From the NCBI RefSeq assembly GCF_030272615.1, contig NC_081406.1, positions 241,615,718-241,679,717 of the forward strand: 64,000 nt of DNA. Reading direction: 5' to 3'. The position numbers and the translations under genes are program-made. Below the pieces are notes generated by a model that saw only the letters and a list, made by a program, of their open reading frames with translations, had not been told where the DNA came from and ran no database searches. This DNA comes from Cryptomeria japonica. Its lineage: Eukaryota; Streptophyta; Pinopsida; Cupressales; Cupressaceae. Positions 21,226 to 31,136 of the stretch are shown piece after piece. Numbering within the stretch: the stretch's first letter is position 1; every line of letters begins with the position of its first letter.

Positions 21226-23734
21226 GGAAAATCTAAAACTAAATTCTACAGCTTATATTTATGCCCTGAGTCTTGTGTCCAAGGGTTGAAACTTAAAACT
21301 AGACTGTGAATGTTGGACCCTTCTCGTAAACAGATTTTTCCCTATGAATGCTTTATCTGAAACTAATCTTGTTTGCTCGAAGGCTAGTGACAACTGTGCC
21401 AACAATAGGAGAGATTGTGGTGAAGTTACAGACTTCTTGTGCATTTGAGAGGGGCAACTCTCTCCTATGATGGGGATTTTAAAGATTTTTGTGCACCTTT
21501 AACCTGAAAGTACGGAAGGGAGAGAGAACTGAACTAAAGTGTAAGGTGAATAATAGAAATCCTAATGGTAGACATACGAATGTCATCTAAGATTTCACAA
21601 AGAATGACAGAATACAAAGGGGTTTTTAGCATAAAATAAGTCTTGGTATGCAATGCTGATGAAAAGAAAGAAAACATATTTGTACATACGAAGAAACAAG
21701 TTACTTAAGCCAATTCAAATGAAGATACCAGGGTTTGATTGTGTTTCATCAATTATATATATATTTTTATTGAAAACTAATGAACAACACAAATACACAA
21801 AGAGGTTATGAATTTAACATACGAGAAATGGATAACAATAAGTTGTCAGCACATTCAAGACATACGAATGAAATACATTTTTGATTATCCATTTGAAAAT
21901 ATACAAATTCAAAATGTCTTAGGTACAATGTGTGAACACCAAAAGTCATGAAAATACCTGTCTAGGAATTTCTCTAGAGTTTCCCCTCTAGAAGAATCTC
22001 TTTTATAATAAAAATGTCTTGCATTTATAGGCTTTAGAAGATAACTACTTTGTAACCACTTAGTCTAACCAAACATAGGTATTCGTTTAGGATAATTATG
22101 TTAGTGACCACATCGAATAACAACCCTTTAGAAACAAGATAAGATTTATTTAACTTTAAAAAAATTAAGAACAAGATAAGATTTATCTAACTTTTAAAAA
22201 ATTAAGTCCAAATTCTAACTTATCTTGTTGAGGGAGTTTGCAATGTTCACCCACTTTGCCTCTGATAGTCGAGGATCTTCTTGGAACCGACCATTGTCTC
22301 AACTTGTCCTCTTTGTTGCATAGTATGAATGGATACAGTTTTCACATACGTGAGCACAAGACGGTGCATGGTAGTTGGCAAGATATTCAAAGTCACATCT
22401 TCTTCAATCAAAACCCCCTTAACCTGCACGTTCTACTTAAGAGGTTGAAATCCAATGCAATATTCAAATTTGATAAACCTCTATTGAGAGCTTTGCATAG
22501 TGAGTTTCATCTCTCAAATAATTTCTAAAGATTCACGTATATTAATTTTAGTTGTGCCATGATCTATCTCAATCTGAATCTTTCCTTAATGTGAAGAATT
22601 CTAGAGTCACTGAATGTTGAATGTTCATTTTGTTGACGCAGTTCATGGTTTCATTGTATTATTGTTTTCATCGCATTATTATTCATTATATGCTTGTTCC
22701 AAATGATAACTTGCAGCCAAAACATCAATAAAGATGATGCTAATATCCTTCAACTCTTTTGCGATGACCAAAGCTCGATGATCTAGAAAAACTATACTCG
22801 ATGAATCCAAATAATAGGAAACATCTTTAGTTGTAATGAAAAGTCTTCCTTTAGTTTTGAATGCTTGGACGATACTAGAAGAGACAAAAAGGCTTTGTTC
22901 AAACAACAACGAAACTTTCCCATCAGGGTCCTCAAACTTCCAGGTAAGGCGTTGGTATAAATACTTTCCCCATTGAATTTTCCATGGAACACATTTAAGA
23001 TCTCTGTCACCATGAAGTAGAATAATTCACATTTCTTGAATCATAAAGATCTTTATCATTGTCTAAACAAACTTGAGGAAAACACACTCATTGTGTTCAA
23101 TTGCTTTCCATAGAAGACATCGAACGAAAATCTTGCTTCTAACTACACTACCGTGAATTTCCATCTCCTTGCAACAAGCTGCCAAATTGCATTTGTTTCA
23201 AAATTTATAAACCTTTTTCGACTTACCATTTTTTGCAAATCTTGTATTCGTTCCATTCAATGAGCTTGCATTTCTTTAAGACCTTTCACCACTTTTGTTG
23301 TTTCAAACAGATCGCAAGCTTTGTTTTGTGCATTTTTCCTCAACTGCTACATGGCTCCAATTTTCGTCTAGCCAGAGAGAAATGGCAAAGTTTGTGGAAT
23401 TTTGATTTATGTCTGCCAGTTGCATTTTCTTTAAAATTTCTAAAACTTTAACAACGAATCCATTCTGTGCACCCTCTGTAATTATTACATTGTATGAGAT
23501 GAGATTTCGTCACGACATTTTATTAATCATTCAACTGTTATGTCCATTCTCTATAGGCCGTGCTTTTGGTAAACAAGTCTGCGCAACCATCATTGACTTA
23601 ACTCACATTTTAATAATATGGTTTAGGATGTCCTCAAGATAGCTACAGTAGCCATGAAGGTCACAATGCACGCCTAGTGATAAGGGCTATTCACATGATT
23701 GAAAGAGGTACATCTGCATAGTTGTGTGCATAAT
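21226..23734 (+). repeat. Array unit 3
   Basis: The array landmarks are again in order: 21360 (CTTGTTTGCTCGAAG), 21590, 21925 (GTGTGAACACCAAAAG), 22290 (TGTCTCAACTTGTCC), 22628 (TTTTGTTGACG), 23055 (TTGTCTAAACAAACTTG), 23650 (GCCATGAAGGTCAC). A short local duplication containing GAACAAGATAAGATTTA lies near 22130-22200. The unit is about 3.1 kb. Confidence 0.65.
22679..22995 (-). pseudogene. Array-borne ORF remnant (copy 4 of 5)
   Basis: A frame with SSSIVQAFKTKGRLF, TTKDVSYYLDSSSIVFL and ELKDISIIFIDVLAA, the most complete C-terminal part among the copies. The N-terminal part lies in another frame (ORF 22792-23013), so a frameshift separates the two halves. Confidence 0.35.
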
Positions 23735-24335
23735 ATAGATATTCAAAATTTGATGATGGTATATGATCTTTTTGTTTAGGAGATACTTAGCACAAGGGGT
23801 TTTTTTTTTTTTTTTTTTGTAAAAGTTTAAAATTTTACAAGTTCAAATATGGGGCTAAGAATCTTCAACCTTAGAATTTGGGAGTCGAAATCTAAAACTT
23901 GGTCTTGTTCTAAGGGTTCAAAATATAAATCTTGGTCAATAATAGATGGTGCAAAGTGGATGTCCTAGGAGTTATGTAGTCCAATATGTTATTTTTCAGG
24001 GTTTATAGTCTTGGGTTTTACAGTTGAAGTTATAGCTTTATTGGTCTAGGATCTAAGGTGCAAGGTTGTTGGTCAAAGAGTCCACTGCCTCTAGTGTAAG
24101 GTTTAGTATCTAATGTTTAGGGTCCATGGTCTTTGATCTAGGTTGCAAGGGCTATGGTCCAAGTTTAAGGTTTCAATGTCCAAGTTCTAACAGGGATTGT
24201 TAGCCCCATTTTTGAACCTGTTAAATTTTATATTTTTGCATTAAAACCCTTGTGTTGTGTATCTCCCTAACAAAAGGGTTCCCAATTATATTCAAATTTT
24301 GAATATTTTATTATTTTAGAATAAAATCATTCAAT
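23735..24335. repeat. Foldback element copy 4
   Basis: Inverted arms at about 23738-23900 and 24165-24300. The left arm has a T-run of about 22 inserted at 23799. It marks the start of array unit 4. Confidence 0.7.
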
Positions 24336-24745
24336 TATATTAGGAAATCATAAAACTAAATTGTGCTATGTTTAGGTCTTGGGTCTTGTGTCGAAGGGTT
24401 GAACCCTAAAACTAGACTGTGACTGTTGGAACAACTTGATAAATAGATTTTTCGCTACGAATGTTTCTCTGAAACTGACCTTGTTTGCTCAAAGAGTAGT
24501 GACAACCGTTCCAATTGTAGTATAGATTGTGGTGAAGCCACAATCTTCTTATGCATTTGAGAGGGGCAACTTTCTTGTATGATGGGGATTTTTCTGTTTT
24601 TTGTCTACTTTTGCCCTGAAAGTATGTCAAGTAGAGAAAACTAAACTAAAGAAAGGTGAATGATAGAAACCCCAATAGTAGACATATGACTACCAATTGA
24701 AATTTCACAAAGGATGACAGATTACAAGGGGGTTTTTAGGACAAA
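24336..24745 (+). repeat. Array unit 4, left part
   Basis: The unit continues with the TGACCTTGTTTGC block (24476) and the ATTTCACAAAGGATGAC block (24702), then breaks at about 24745, where minus-strand Copia sequence begins. Array sequence resumes only at about 32690, so the Copia region replaced or deleted part of the unit. Confidence 0.6.
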
Positions 24746-27290
24746 ACTTGTTGCTGCAGCAATATATCTTAGGATTGTTTTTCCAGCTTGTCATTGGGTG
24801 CTCATGGGAGACTCCATAAATTTGGAAATTAAACTTACAAAATACATTAAATCAGGCCTCGATGTTGTCAAATACATGAATATACTTTCAACGAATTTCT
24901 TATAAAAAGTTTGGATCAACACTTGACCCTTGATTTTCCTTATTGAGCTTTGTACCAATTGTCATTGGTGTTGCAGCCGGCTTACAGTTCACCATCTTAA
25001 ACCATCTTAAATCTCTTCTTCCAAATATCCATTTAAAAATGTAGATTTTACATCCATCTGATACATTTTCCATTTATTTTGTGATGCAATAGCCAACACC
25101 ATCCTCACCGCGTCAAGTTTGGCAACAGGCGCAAAAGTTTCATTATAATCAATGCTAGGACGCTGACTAAACCCATAAGCTACAAGTCTTGCTTTGTGTT
25201 TCTCAACTTGTCAAGTTTGGCAATAGGCGCAAAAGTTTCATTATAATCAATGCTAGGACTTTGACTAAACCCCTAAGCTACAAGTCTTGCTTTGTGTTTC
25301 TCAACTTTTTCCTTCAGCATTTTACTTAGTCTTATAAATCCATTTAGCACCTATAATATTTTTACCTTCAGGAAAATCTACAAGATTTCGCATGTTATAT
25401 CTCTCTATGGCATCAATCTCTTCATTCATGGCTCTTAGCCAAACATCTTCTTTAATAGCTTCTTCATAATTGACAGGATCATATGCAATCAATACAAAAT
25501 TTGAAACCTGATCTATTTCTTTAGTTGGCTCGTATAATTCTCTTAATCTTCTATTCTTCTAACCTTTAATTCTATTCCTTAATATAGCTAATGTGGGATT
25601 TGATTCATTACTAACCTCTGGTTTTGTTGTTTGTTGTCCACCATAATGTGATGGTTCACCGCTCTCTTGAGTTCTAGGGGTTCTAAGCTGTGATGAGCTA
25701 ACTCTTGGAGATTGTCTTCCTGGAGTACTTGTTGGAGGTGTATGTGCCTGTGAAATCAACTATCCATCCTGCACGCCTTGCTCATTTTCATCATCATTTC
25801 CATGGGATAATACAGCTCCCTCTACAACAGATTTATCTATGCTTCCATCCCAAGCCTCATTTTCCATGAACTCAACATCTCTGCTAATAATGTACTTCTT
25901 GGTGATGGGATTATAGAGTCTATATGCCTTACATTCCTCACTGTGTTCAATAATAATACATTTCTCACATATGTCATCTAGCTTCCTTCTCATCTCTTTA
26001 GGTACATGGGCATATGCTACACACCCGAAGATCCTTAAATGAGATACAGTACAACTCCTATCACTCCAAGCTTCTTGGGGAACATGGTCCTTCACACTCG
26101 TAATCAGACTCCTATTTAGTATATACACTTAACAAATAACTGCTGCTCCCCAATATTCATTTGATAGATGCTTCTCCTTCAACATACTCCAAGCCATGTT
26201 CATAATGGTTTTCTTCTTCCGTTTAGCTATTCCATTTTGCTGTGGAGTAAAATGAGTAGTAAATTGTCTCTTGATTCCATGATCTAGGCAAAACTCCATA
26301 AAATCATATAGCATATACCGACTACTTCTATCTGATCTACTTTAATATATTTGCTACTCTCCTTTTCAACCATGGCTTTAAACCTTTTGAATACATCAAA
26401 GGTTTCAAATTTCTTCTTCAAAAGATAAACCCAATTCTTCCGACTATAATCATCTATAAAAGTAAAAAAAAAAATTTTACCAGCCAATGACGGTGTTTGC
26501 ATTGGTCCACACAAATCAGTGTGCACAATCTCCAATGGAGCTTTTACTCTATATGAGACTCCAGAAACAAATTTCTCTGTGTGATGCTTTGCAAGAATGC
26601 AACTTTCATATGAGCTTGTTGGTTGTTGAATACTGGGCAACCCTTTCACCATCTGCTTCTTTTGTAACAAATCTAGACCACCAAAATGCAAATAGCCATA
26701 CTTCAAATGCCACAACTAGGATTCATCTAAATTCTTAATGTTATAAGCATTCAAAGAGTCGGATAATTCATTTCTTATTGTAAGTGGAAACATCCTATTT
26801 TTGTCATCTCTACTCTTTCTATCAGCATCTTACTCGGATGCTTGTCAATGACTATACATACCTGATTTTTTGGAGAACACTCTATACCTTTTTCCATCAG
26901 CTGTCCAATGCTCAACAAATTGCATTCTAAACTAGGTACATAATACACATCACTGATGCTTTTTCTTTCACCATTCTTGTTATACACAACAATCACTCCT
27001 TTACCATTAATACTATATCATTACCAAGCTTTACCTCAGAGTGAATACCGGTGTCTAAACTGGTGAACAACTCTTTATTTTCAATCATATGATTGCTTGC
27101 TCCAAAAACCAAACATCATTTGAACTTTCCTCAGTCACATTACGAGTCAAAAACACAGGTTTATGATTTTCTTCAGATTCCTCTGTGATGTGTGCAGATT
27201 GCTTGCCAGCATCTGATTGTTTCTTCCAACACTTTTGTTAGCAAAATGACCATACTTTTTGCAATAACAGCACTGAACTTTTGATTTATC
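24746..27290 (-). pseudogene. Copia pol remnant (protease, integrase, reverse transcriptase)
   Basis: On the minus strand I see a retroviral-type protease site reduced to GASNHM: the DS before it, with the catalytic Asp, is deleted (about 27110). Next come the pre-integrase text CNLLSIGQLMEKG and the integrase, with HTDLCGPMQTPSL, TFIDDYSR and FTPQQNGIAKRKKK; the middle DD-E segment is rearranged. Then LRIFGCVAYAHVP, a linker rich in P, S and T, and RT with GAKWIYKTK, ETFAPVAKLDAVRMVLA and MYQMDVKSTFLNG. The RT is then deleted up to CKPAATPM, skipping the YVDD region, and ends after YLTTSRPDL-like text. The product would be a polyprotein making and integrating cDNA; this copy cannot. Confidence 0.85.
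25112..25307. repeat. 98-bp tandem duplication inside Copia RT
   Basis: GTCAAGTTTGGCAA starts at 25112 and again at 25210; the two units (25112-25209 and 25210-25307) are nearly identical and both end TTTCTCAACTT. Since 98 is not a multiple of three the duplication also shifts the frame. The few differences between the copies suggest that it is younger than the element. Confidence 0.8.
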
Positions 27291-28106
27291 AAACCTCTAG
27301 TTTCCTTGTTGCCAGTTTCTATTGTTACTCCCCCTCAAGTTAGAAGGGTTCCTTTGAGATTTATCTTTAGATTCTAAATCAATTCTACTGTCTCTTTGAT
27401 TAACAATTTTGCCTCCTCTCCCATTGTTACTAGACCTTCCTCTGCCTTTGCCTCTGCCTCTATCTCCAGTAACTTGGAGCTGAGTTTTGAAGGCATTGTC
27501 CAATGGATTATCATCATATCTAGTCAACCTAGACTCATGTGCAATAAGCGAGCCATTTAATTCATCAATTTGCATTCAACTAATGTCTTTAAACTCTTCT
27601 ATGGGCACAACTACAACTTCAAATTTCTTTGGCAAACATTCAGACAACTTTTTCAATCACTCTCTTATCTAACAATAGTCATATTTTGAGTCATAAAGCT
27701 ATCCACAGTCTCACTGCCCTTCATTTTCAGGTTCTCAAGATCTCTCCTCAAGTTCAGCAACTTGACATTCTTCACCTTGGATACACCCTGGTAATAAGTT
27801 TGAAGAGAGTCCCAAGCCTCCTTCAAACACTGCACTAAAAACCTTCGGAAATATGGTGTCATCAAAGGCTTGCTGAATAAGACCAAGAGCTTTATTATCT
27901 TTCTCTCTATTCTTCTTCAATAGATTTCAGTCAGCATTTTATAGGGCCAACTCTTCTGCTTGGTCAACTGGTTCTGGATATCCATCAGTGACAAATCCCC
28001 AAAGATCATGAACTTGAAGTAATGGTCTCCTTTTGATAGACCGAGAATCATAATTTTTCTGTCAAAATGAGAACATGTGATTGAACTATAGTGTTTGAAG
28101 CCATTT
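27291..28106 (-). pseudogene. Copia gag remnant
   Basis: The start codon at about 28103 gives MASNTIVQSHV, the usual N-terminus of plant Copia gag. A one-base shift leads to NYDSRSIK and DLWGFVTDGYPEPVDQAEE, then NREKDNKALGLIQQAFDDTIF, a second shift to KEAWDSLQTYYQG, NLRRDLENLKMKG, MQIDELNGSLIAHE and an RG-rich segment. The zinc knuckle CCYCKKYGHFANK is split by a frameshift just before its last Cys. Gag would form the particle that packages the RNA. The composite LTR element sits directly upstream of the start codon. Confidence 0.85.
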
Positions 28107-28241
28107 TGTTGAGACATGGACCAGTTAGGACTCGAACCTAGGACCTTCCATATGCTGCTGGAGTGCTCTACCACTGAGCTACTGGCCCCTCTTGGACTAG
28201 TCCATCGTTGGTCCGGGAGTGGCTTACTTCCAACACCAACA
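28107..28241 (-). repeat. 3' LTR of the composite element, with tRNA-like core
   Basis: On the minus strand it begins TGTTGGTGTTGG and ends CATGTCTCAACA, so TGTTG...CAACA ends are present. The purine tract AAGGGGGGG (28242-28250) lies immediately upstream, as for a 3' LTR. It contains the 73-nt tRNA-like sequence at 28117-28189. Confidence 0.85.
28117..28189 (-). ncRNA. tRNA-like sequence with Pol III A and B boxes inside an LTR
   Basis: On the minus strand the A box is TAGCTCAGTGG (28171-28181) and the B box GGTTCGAGTCC (28128-28138), both matching eukaryotic tRNA promoters, in the same direction as LTR transcription. The ends pair as an acceptor stem (GGGCCA with TGGTCC, one G-T pair), the D arm (AGCTC...GAGC) is normal and the T arm pairs at four of five positions. 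The anticodon arm pairs poorly, so this is not a functional tRNA gene. It lies at positions 53-125 of the 135-bp LTR. Confidence 0.7.
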
Positions 28242-28305
28242 CCCCCCCTTAAGCCACACCTCTCGTGTGCATGGGGCTCCTAACCTGGACCTGGCTTTGA
28301 TACCA
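28242..28305 (-). promoter_or_regulatory. Internal domain of the TRIM: primer binding site and polypurine tract
   Basis: The minus strand starts with TGGTATCAAAGCC (28293-28305), complementary in form to the 3' end of initiator tRNA-Met. It continues through AGGTCCAGGTTAGGAGCCCC and ends AAGGGGGGG before the LTR. A whole internal domain of about 64 bp is typical of TRIM elements. Next to the primer binding site on its 5' side lies not the 135-bp LTR but the unrelated 383-bp LTR. Confidence 0.75.
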
Positions 28306-28688
28306 TGTTGATTTTTGGTATGCTCGATTAACCACAAACAAACATCAGATCTGTTGCCTTCCCAACCATAGACGATAAGCTCTTATCGTCACTCCTGAGC
28401 ACATCTCTTCTCAATATGTGTATCTGCTATATGATTGAGTGTATATATATATGAATGGAGATTCAATCTCCTTTAAATGCAGCGCTTATTCCTTTTCTCC
28501 AAGAGTCGACCCTCTCCTAAGCAACAAATCTCAATACAAAGAGGTGGCAGACATCCAAGTCAGCCTCAATCGATTACAAATGAATATAAATCGGACATAT
28601 AATTGTCTAAGGCCGATAGGCCAATTAGACAATTATATTAGCTATGCCGACCATAGAAGGAATCCGACCATAGCTACAAACATCAACA
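28306..28688 (-). repeat. 383-bp LTR of a second, unrelated retroelement
   Basis: On the minus strand it begins TGTTGATGTTTGTAGC and ends CCAAAAATCAACA, giving 7-bp inverted ends TGTTGAT/ATCAACA. A purine tract, CTAAGAGGGAG, lies immediately upstream (28689-28699), marking it as a 3' LTR; a primer binding site immediately downstream marks it as a 5' LTR as well. It has no visible similarity to the 135-bp LTR beyond the terminal bases. Only one copy is in the window. Confidence 0.75.
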
Positions 28689-28956
28689 CTCCCTCTTAGC
28701 TAGGGAGTAAACCTTCTCAATATCTGAGTCACATAGTGACATCCACCATGGCTACTCCCAGAGGGTGGGTCCATCATGGCTACTCCCATGTATGGAAAGG
28801 TAAGTAAACACAATGCTTCATCACGGAGTCACTCAACATGATGTTGTCACCTCAAAATGACGTTCACCATGGCTACTCCCAGAGGGTATATAAGCACAAA
28901 TGCCATGTCATGGAGTCTCTCACATGACATCCACCATACCTACTCGCAGAGAGTGG

Positions 28957-29187
28957 AACAAGGGCTGGAACCTCAAACTTCTCTCATAGAGAAGAATGCA
29001 CAACAAGGGATGATACCTCAAACTTCTCTCACAGAGAAGAATGCACAACAAGGGCTGATACCTAAAACTTCTCTCACAGAGAAGAATGCATAACAAGGGC
29101 CAATACCTCAAACTTCTCTCACAGAGAAGAATGCATTAAACAAGGGATTGAACCTCAAACTTCTCCCTCACAGAGAAGAACTCATTA
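28957..29187 (+). repeat. Five 45-bp tandem repeats
   Basis: Units start AACAAGGG and run through ACCTCAAACTTCTCTC to AGAGAAGAATGCA, at 28957, 29002, 29047, 29092 and 29139 (the last unit is slightly longer). The length is a multiple of three, so repeated 15-residue peptides appear in both strands' ORFs, but position next to the purine tract is where plant Copia elements often carry non-coding repeats. There is no spacer pattern, so this is not a CRISPR. Confidence 0.8.
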
Positions 29188-30589
29188 ACAAATCTTCATG
29201 ATGGCCTGGCTCCCTCTGAAGCTGAAATGTCAAACTCCCTCTCAACCTTCTGACGATATGTCAGACTCCCTCTAAATGTTGATTCTTCCTCTGTGAAGAA
29301 ATGCAAGCAATCTTCCTTCCTTGAATGCAATTTCTGATTTGTCTTGGAAGCATTTCAGAGAGAGATAATGATAGTTAGGGGAAATGTCAATACATGATTC
29401 ACTATTCAATGAAATAGCATGACTTAATGAAAATTCTTGAACATTATTCAAACATAGAGAGTACTCATCTTTTATAATTTTGCTCAGCAATGGAATTTCC
29501 ATTCACTTGGATTGATCACACCGAACCACCTAGTGATGATCTAATGGCTGGGTGGCCTCTGGTCCTCGCCATCACTCATCATCTGTCCACAATATCTGCT
29601 CCGTGCATAGCTTAAGCATCATTTGAAGAACCGTCTTTAATACCATTCACAGCAAAGTGATGGATTAACCATATAAATGTGACATAAATCCATCCATTCA
29701 AAAATGCCTAAAAAGAAGATGGATAGGACCTCTAACCAAATTTTCACCCAAAGCTAAAACCAATCGATTCAAAACAACCGAATGAGAAACACCACCACAG
29801 GTGATGATGAAAGAAATCGATCACCCAAAAAATGCAAGCCGCAAAATATAATGAAGAGGAGTTTCGGGCAAAATGTCGATCTAAGGAAAATTCCTTGGGT
29901 AGATCAGATGAACGAAACCACCATCAAGAACAGATCGATCAAGCCAAACTAATGTGAGCACATTTGTCACTGCAAACTCTCAACTATAAGCCAATATGAA
30001 TCGACTTTATCTGACTGAGAAGAACACGGGCTGGTAATACGCATTGACCAAACTGAAAAAAAAACAAAACACTTGATCTGTCACAATAGCAACGAAACCC
30101 GATCTGATGCAAAATGACACCTATGAAATGGTGTTGCTAATCTCCAAGAAACACCTCTATAAAATGCAGGTTTAATGGAAACTCCAAGAATCAATTCCAA
30201 GAAGGGAAATGTTCCCCCCTCTCGACCAGATCAGCTGCGACAAGGATGATGAGTCACACAGATCAATCACACGGGATATGCGCCAACACATGTCTACAAA
30301 ATATATCTCGTTGGATCCACAAAGATCTGCAAATCGTGATCTTGCCAACCACGATCACCTGGCCAAAGGAATGTACTCCGCAAGTGATTAACACAAGTCC
30401 AAACTTCGATCGGGCCAATCAAAATGCCAATGAAGGAACCAAGCAAGTCCTTTAACTGAGATGCCAATGATCAAATAAGACTCTGAATAGCTCAAAATGA
30501 GCCTGCGAAATAGATGGGTTAACCAAAATACAGGCCATACAAGGTAAGGCTGCCAAATGCAAAAGCACATTGACACAGCCACAAGTGCG

Positions 30590-30776
30590 CAACCTGCAAC
30601 ATCAACATCGGCCTTGATCGTGTACTTGCACTCGCCCAAGGTGTTCCACAGCTGATTGTGTGGTCAAGCGAGGCGAACACAATCATGTCCGAGGAATCGA
30701 TGGGCGTCGCAATGGCCGTCACCTAGTCTGTGTGCCCCTCCATTGTGCCGCATAGTACCAATGCTTTTGTTATCAT
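30590..30776 (-). pseudogene. Captured RACK1-like (WD40) gene fragment
   Basis: The minus-strand frame from an ATG at 30774-30776 reads ALVLCGTMEGHTD, stop, VTAIATPIDSSDMIV and then FASLDHTI. This closely matches the N-terminal first WD repeat of plant RACK1, the ribosome-associated scaffold protein. After a frameshift at about 30655 it continues LWNTLGECKYTI, the text that ends the third WD repeat of RACK1, so the intervening repeats are deleted, with the join falling in the similar ASRD-type strand of two repeats. It is not functional. The capture lies shortly after a primer binding site, within the retroelement interior. Confidence 0.7.
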
Positions 30777-30910
30777 TCCTCGCTTGACCAAAAATTCTTC
30801 TTTCTACTCTAGTTTTGGTTTTCCCTTTGCCTCTCCTCTGTGAGGTGTATTGAACTCCTTCAAAAACACATGATCTATCTTCATGCGATTAGGCTATATA
30901 GAGGGAACCT

Positions 30911-30923
30911 GGCTCTGATACCA
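30911..30923 (-). promoter_or_regulatory. Primer binding site of the 5' 135-bp LTR
   Basis: TGGTATCAGAGCC directly follows the CAACA end of the LTR on the minus strand, the classical initiator tRNA-Met site of plant LTR retrotransposons. Its continuation AGGT is shared with the second site at 28293-28305. Confidence 0.85.
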
Positions 30924-31058
30924 TGTTGAGACATGGACCAGCTAGAACTCAAACCTAGGACCTTCCATACGCTGCTGGAGTGCTCTACCACTGAGCTACT
31001 GGCCCCTCTTGGACCATTCCATCGTCGGTCCGGGTGTGGCTTATTTCCAACACCAACA
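30924..31058 (-). repeat. 5' LTR of the composite element, with tRNA-like core
   Basis: It has the same 135-bp length and TGTTGGTGTTGG...TCTCAACA ends as 28107-28241. The tRNA-like sequence is at 30934-31006: its A box is unchanged, the B box reads GGTTTGAGTTC (two transitions), and its T arm pairs at all five positions. Immediately downstream is the primer binding site. Confidence 0.85.
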
Positions 31059-31120
31059 CATTTTACTTCAACTTTCAGATAGCTATAGTCTTCATACGAC
31101 AAGTAGCTGTCTCCCTGAAT

Positions 31121-31134
31121 CACTGTGATACCAA
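31121..31134 (-). promoter_or_regulatory. Primer binding site of the outer Copia
   Basis: TTGGTATCACAGTG on the minus strand follows the LTR end (CCTACA) after two bases. It resembles the tRNA-Met site TGGTATCAGAGC with changes. Confidence 0.65.
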
Positions 31135-31136
31135 TC

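Larger units (their letters stand above)
28689..30910 (-). mobile_element. Internal domain of the second retroelement (non-autonomous)
   Basis: This is 2.2 kb between the primer binding site at 30911-30923 and the purine tract at 28689-28699. It contains a RACK1-like fragment near its 5' side, about 1.4 kb of unrecognised sequence (29190-30590), 45-bp tandem repeats and repeated CATGGCTACTCCCAGAGGGT-like phrases (28740-28890). No gag, protease, RT or integrase is visible. It looks like a non-autonomous element that has picked up host sequence. Confidence 0.6.
28107..31058 (-). mobile_element. Composite TRIM-like LTR element, TSD AAATG
   Basis: The element is 2,952 bp and is bounded by two 135-bp LTRs in the same orientation. 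The flanks on both sides read AAATG (minus strand), and joining them restores the Copia leader into its gag start codon, so the boundaries are firm. Order on the minus strand: LTR, primer binding site, about 2.2 kb including a RACK1-like fragment and 45-bp tandem repeats, a purine tract, a different 383-bp LTR, a second primer binding site, about 50 bp, a purine tract, LTR. It has no gag or pol. The two outer LTRs differ at 9 of 135 positions (7 transitions, 2 transversions), so the insertion is old. Confidence 0.85.

Noticed and set aside
28117-28189. A genuine tRNA gene
   Set aside because: A and B boxes and acceptor pairing are present, but the anticodon stem does not form properly, there is no T-run terminator right after it, and the sequence is repeated at the same place in a second LTR copy.
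28857-29111. Proteins with 15-residue repeats on both strands
   Set aside because: They are translations of the non-coding 45-bp repeat; no start, domain or continuity outside the repeat supports a gene.
28957-29187. CRISPR-like direct repeats
   Set aside because: The 45-bp units are contiguous without spacers, and the context is a plant retroelement.
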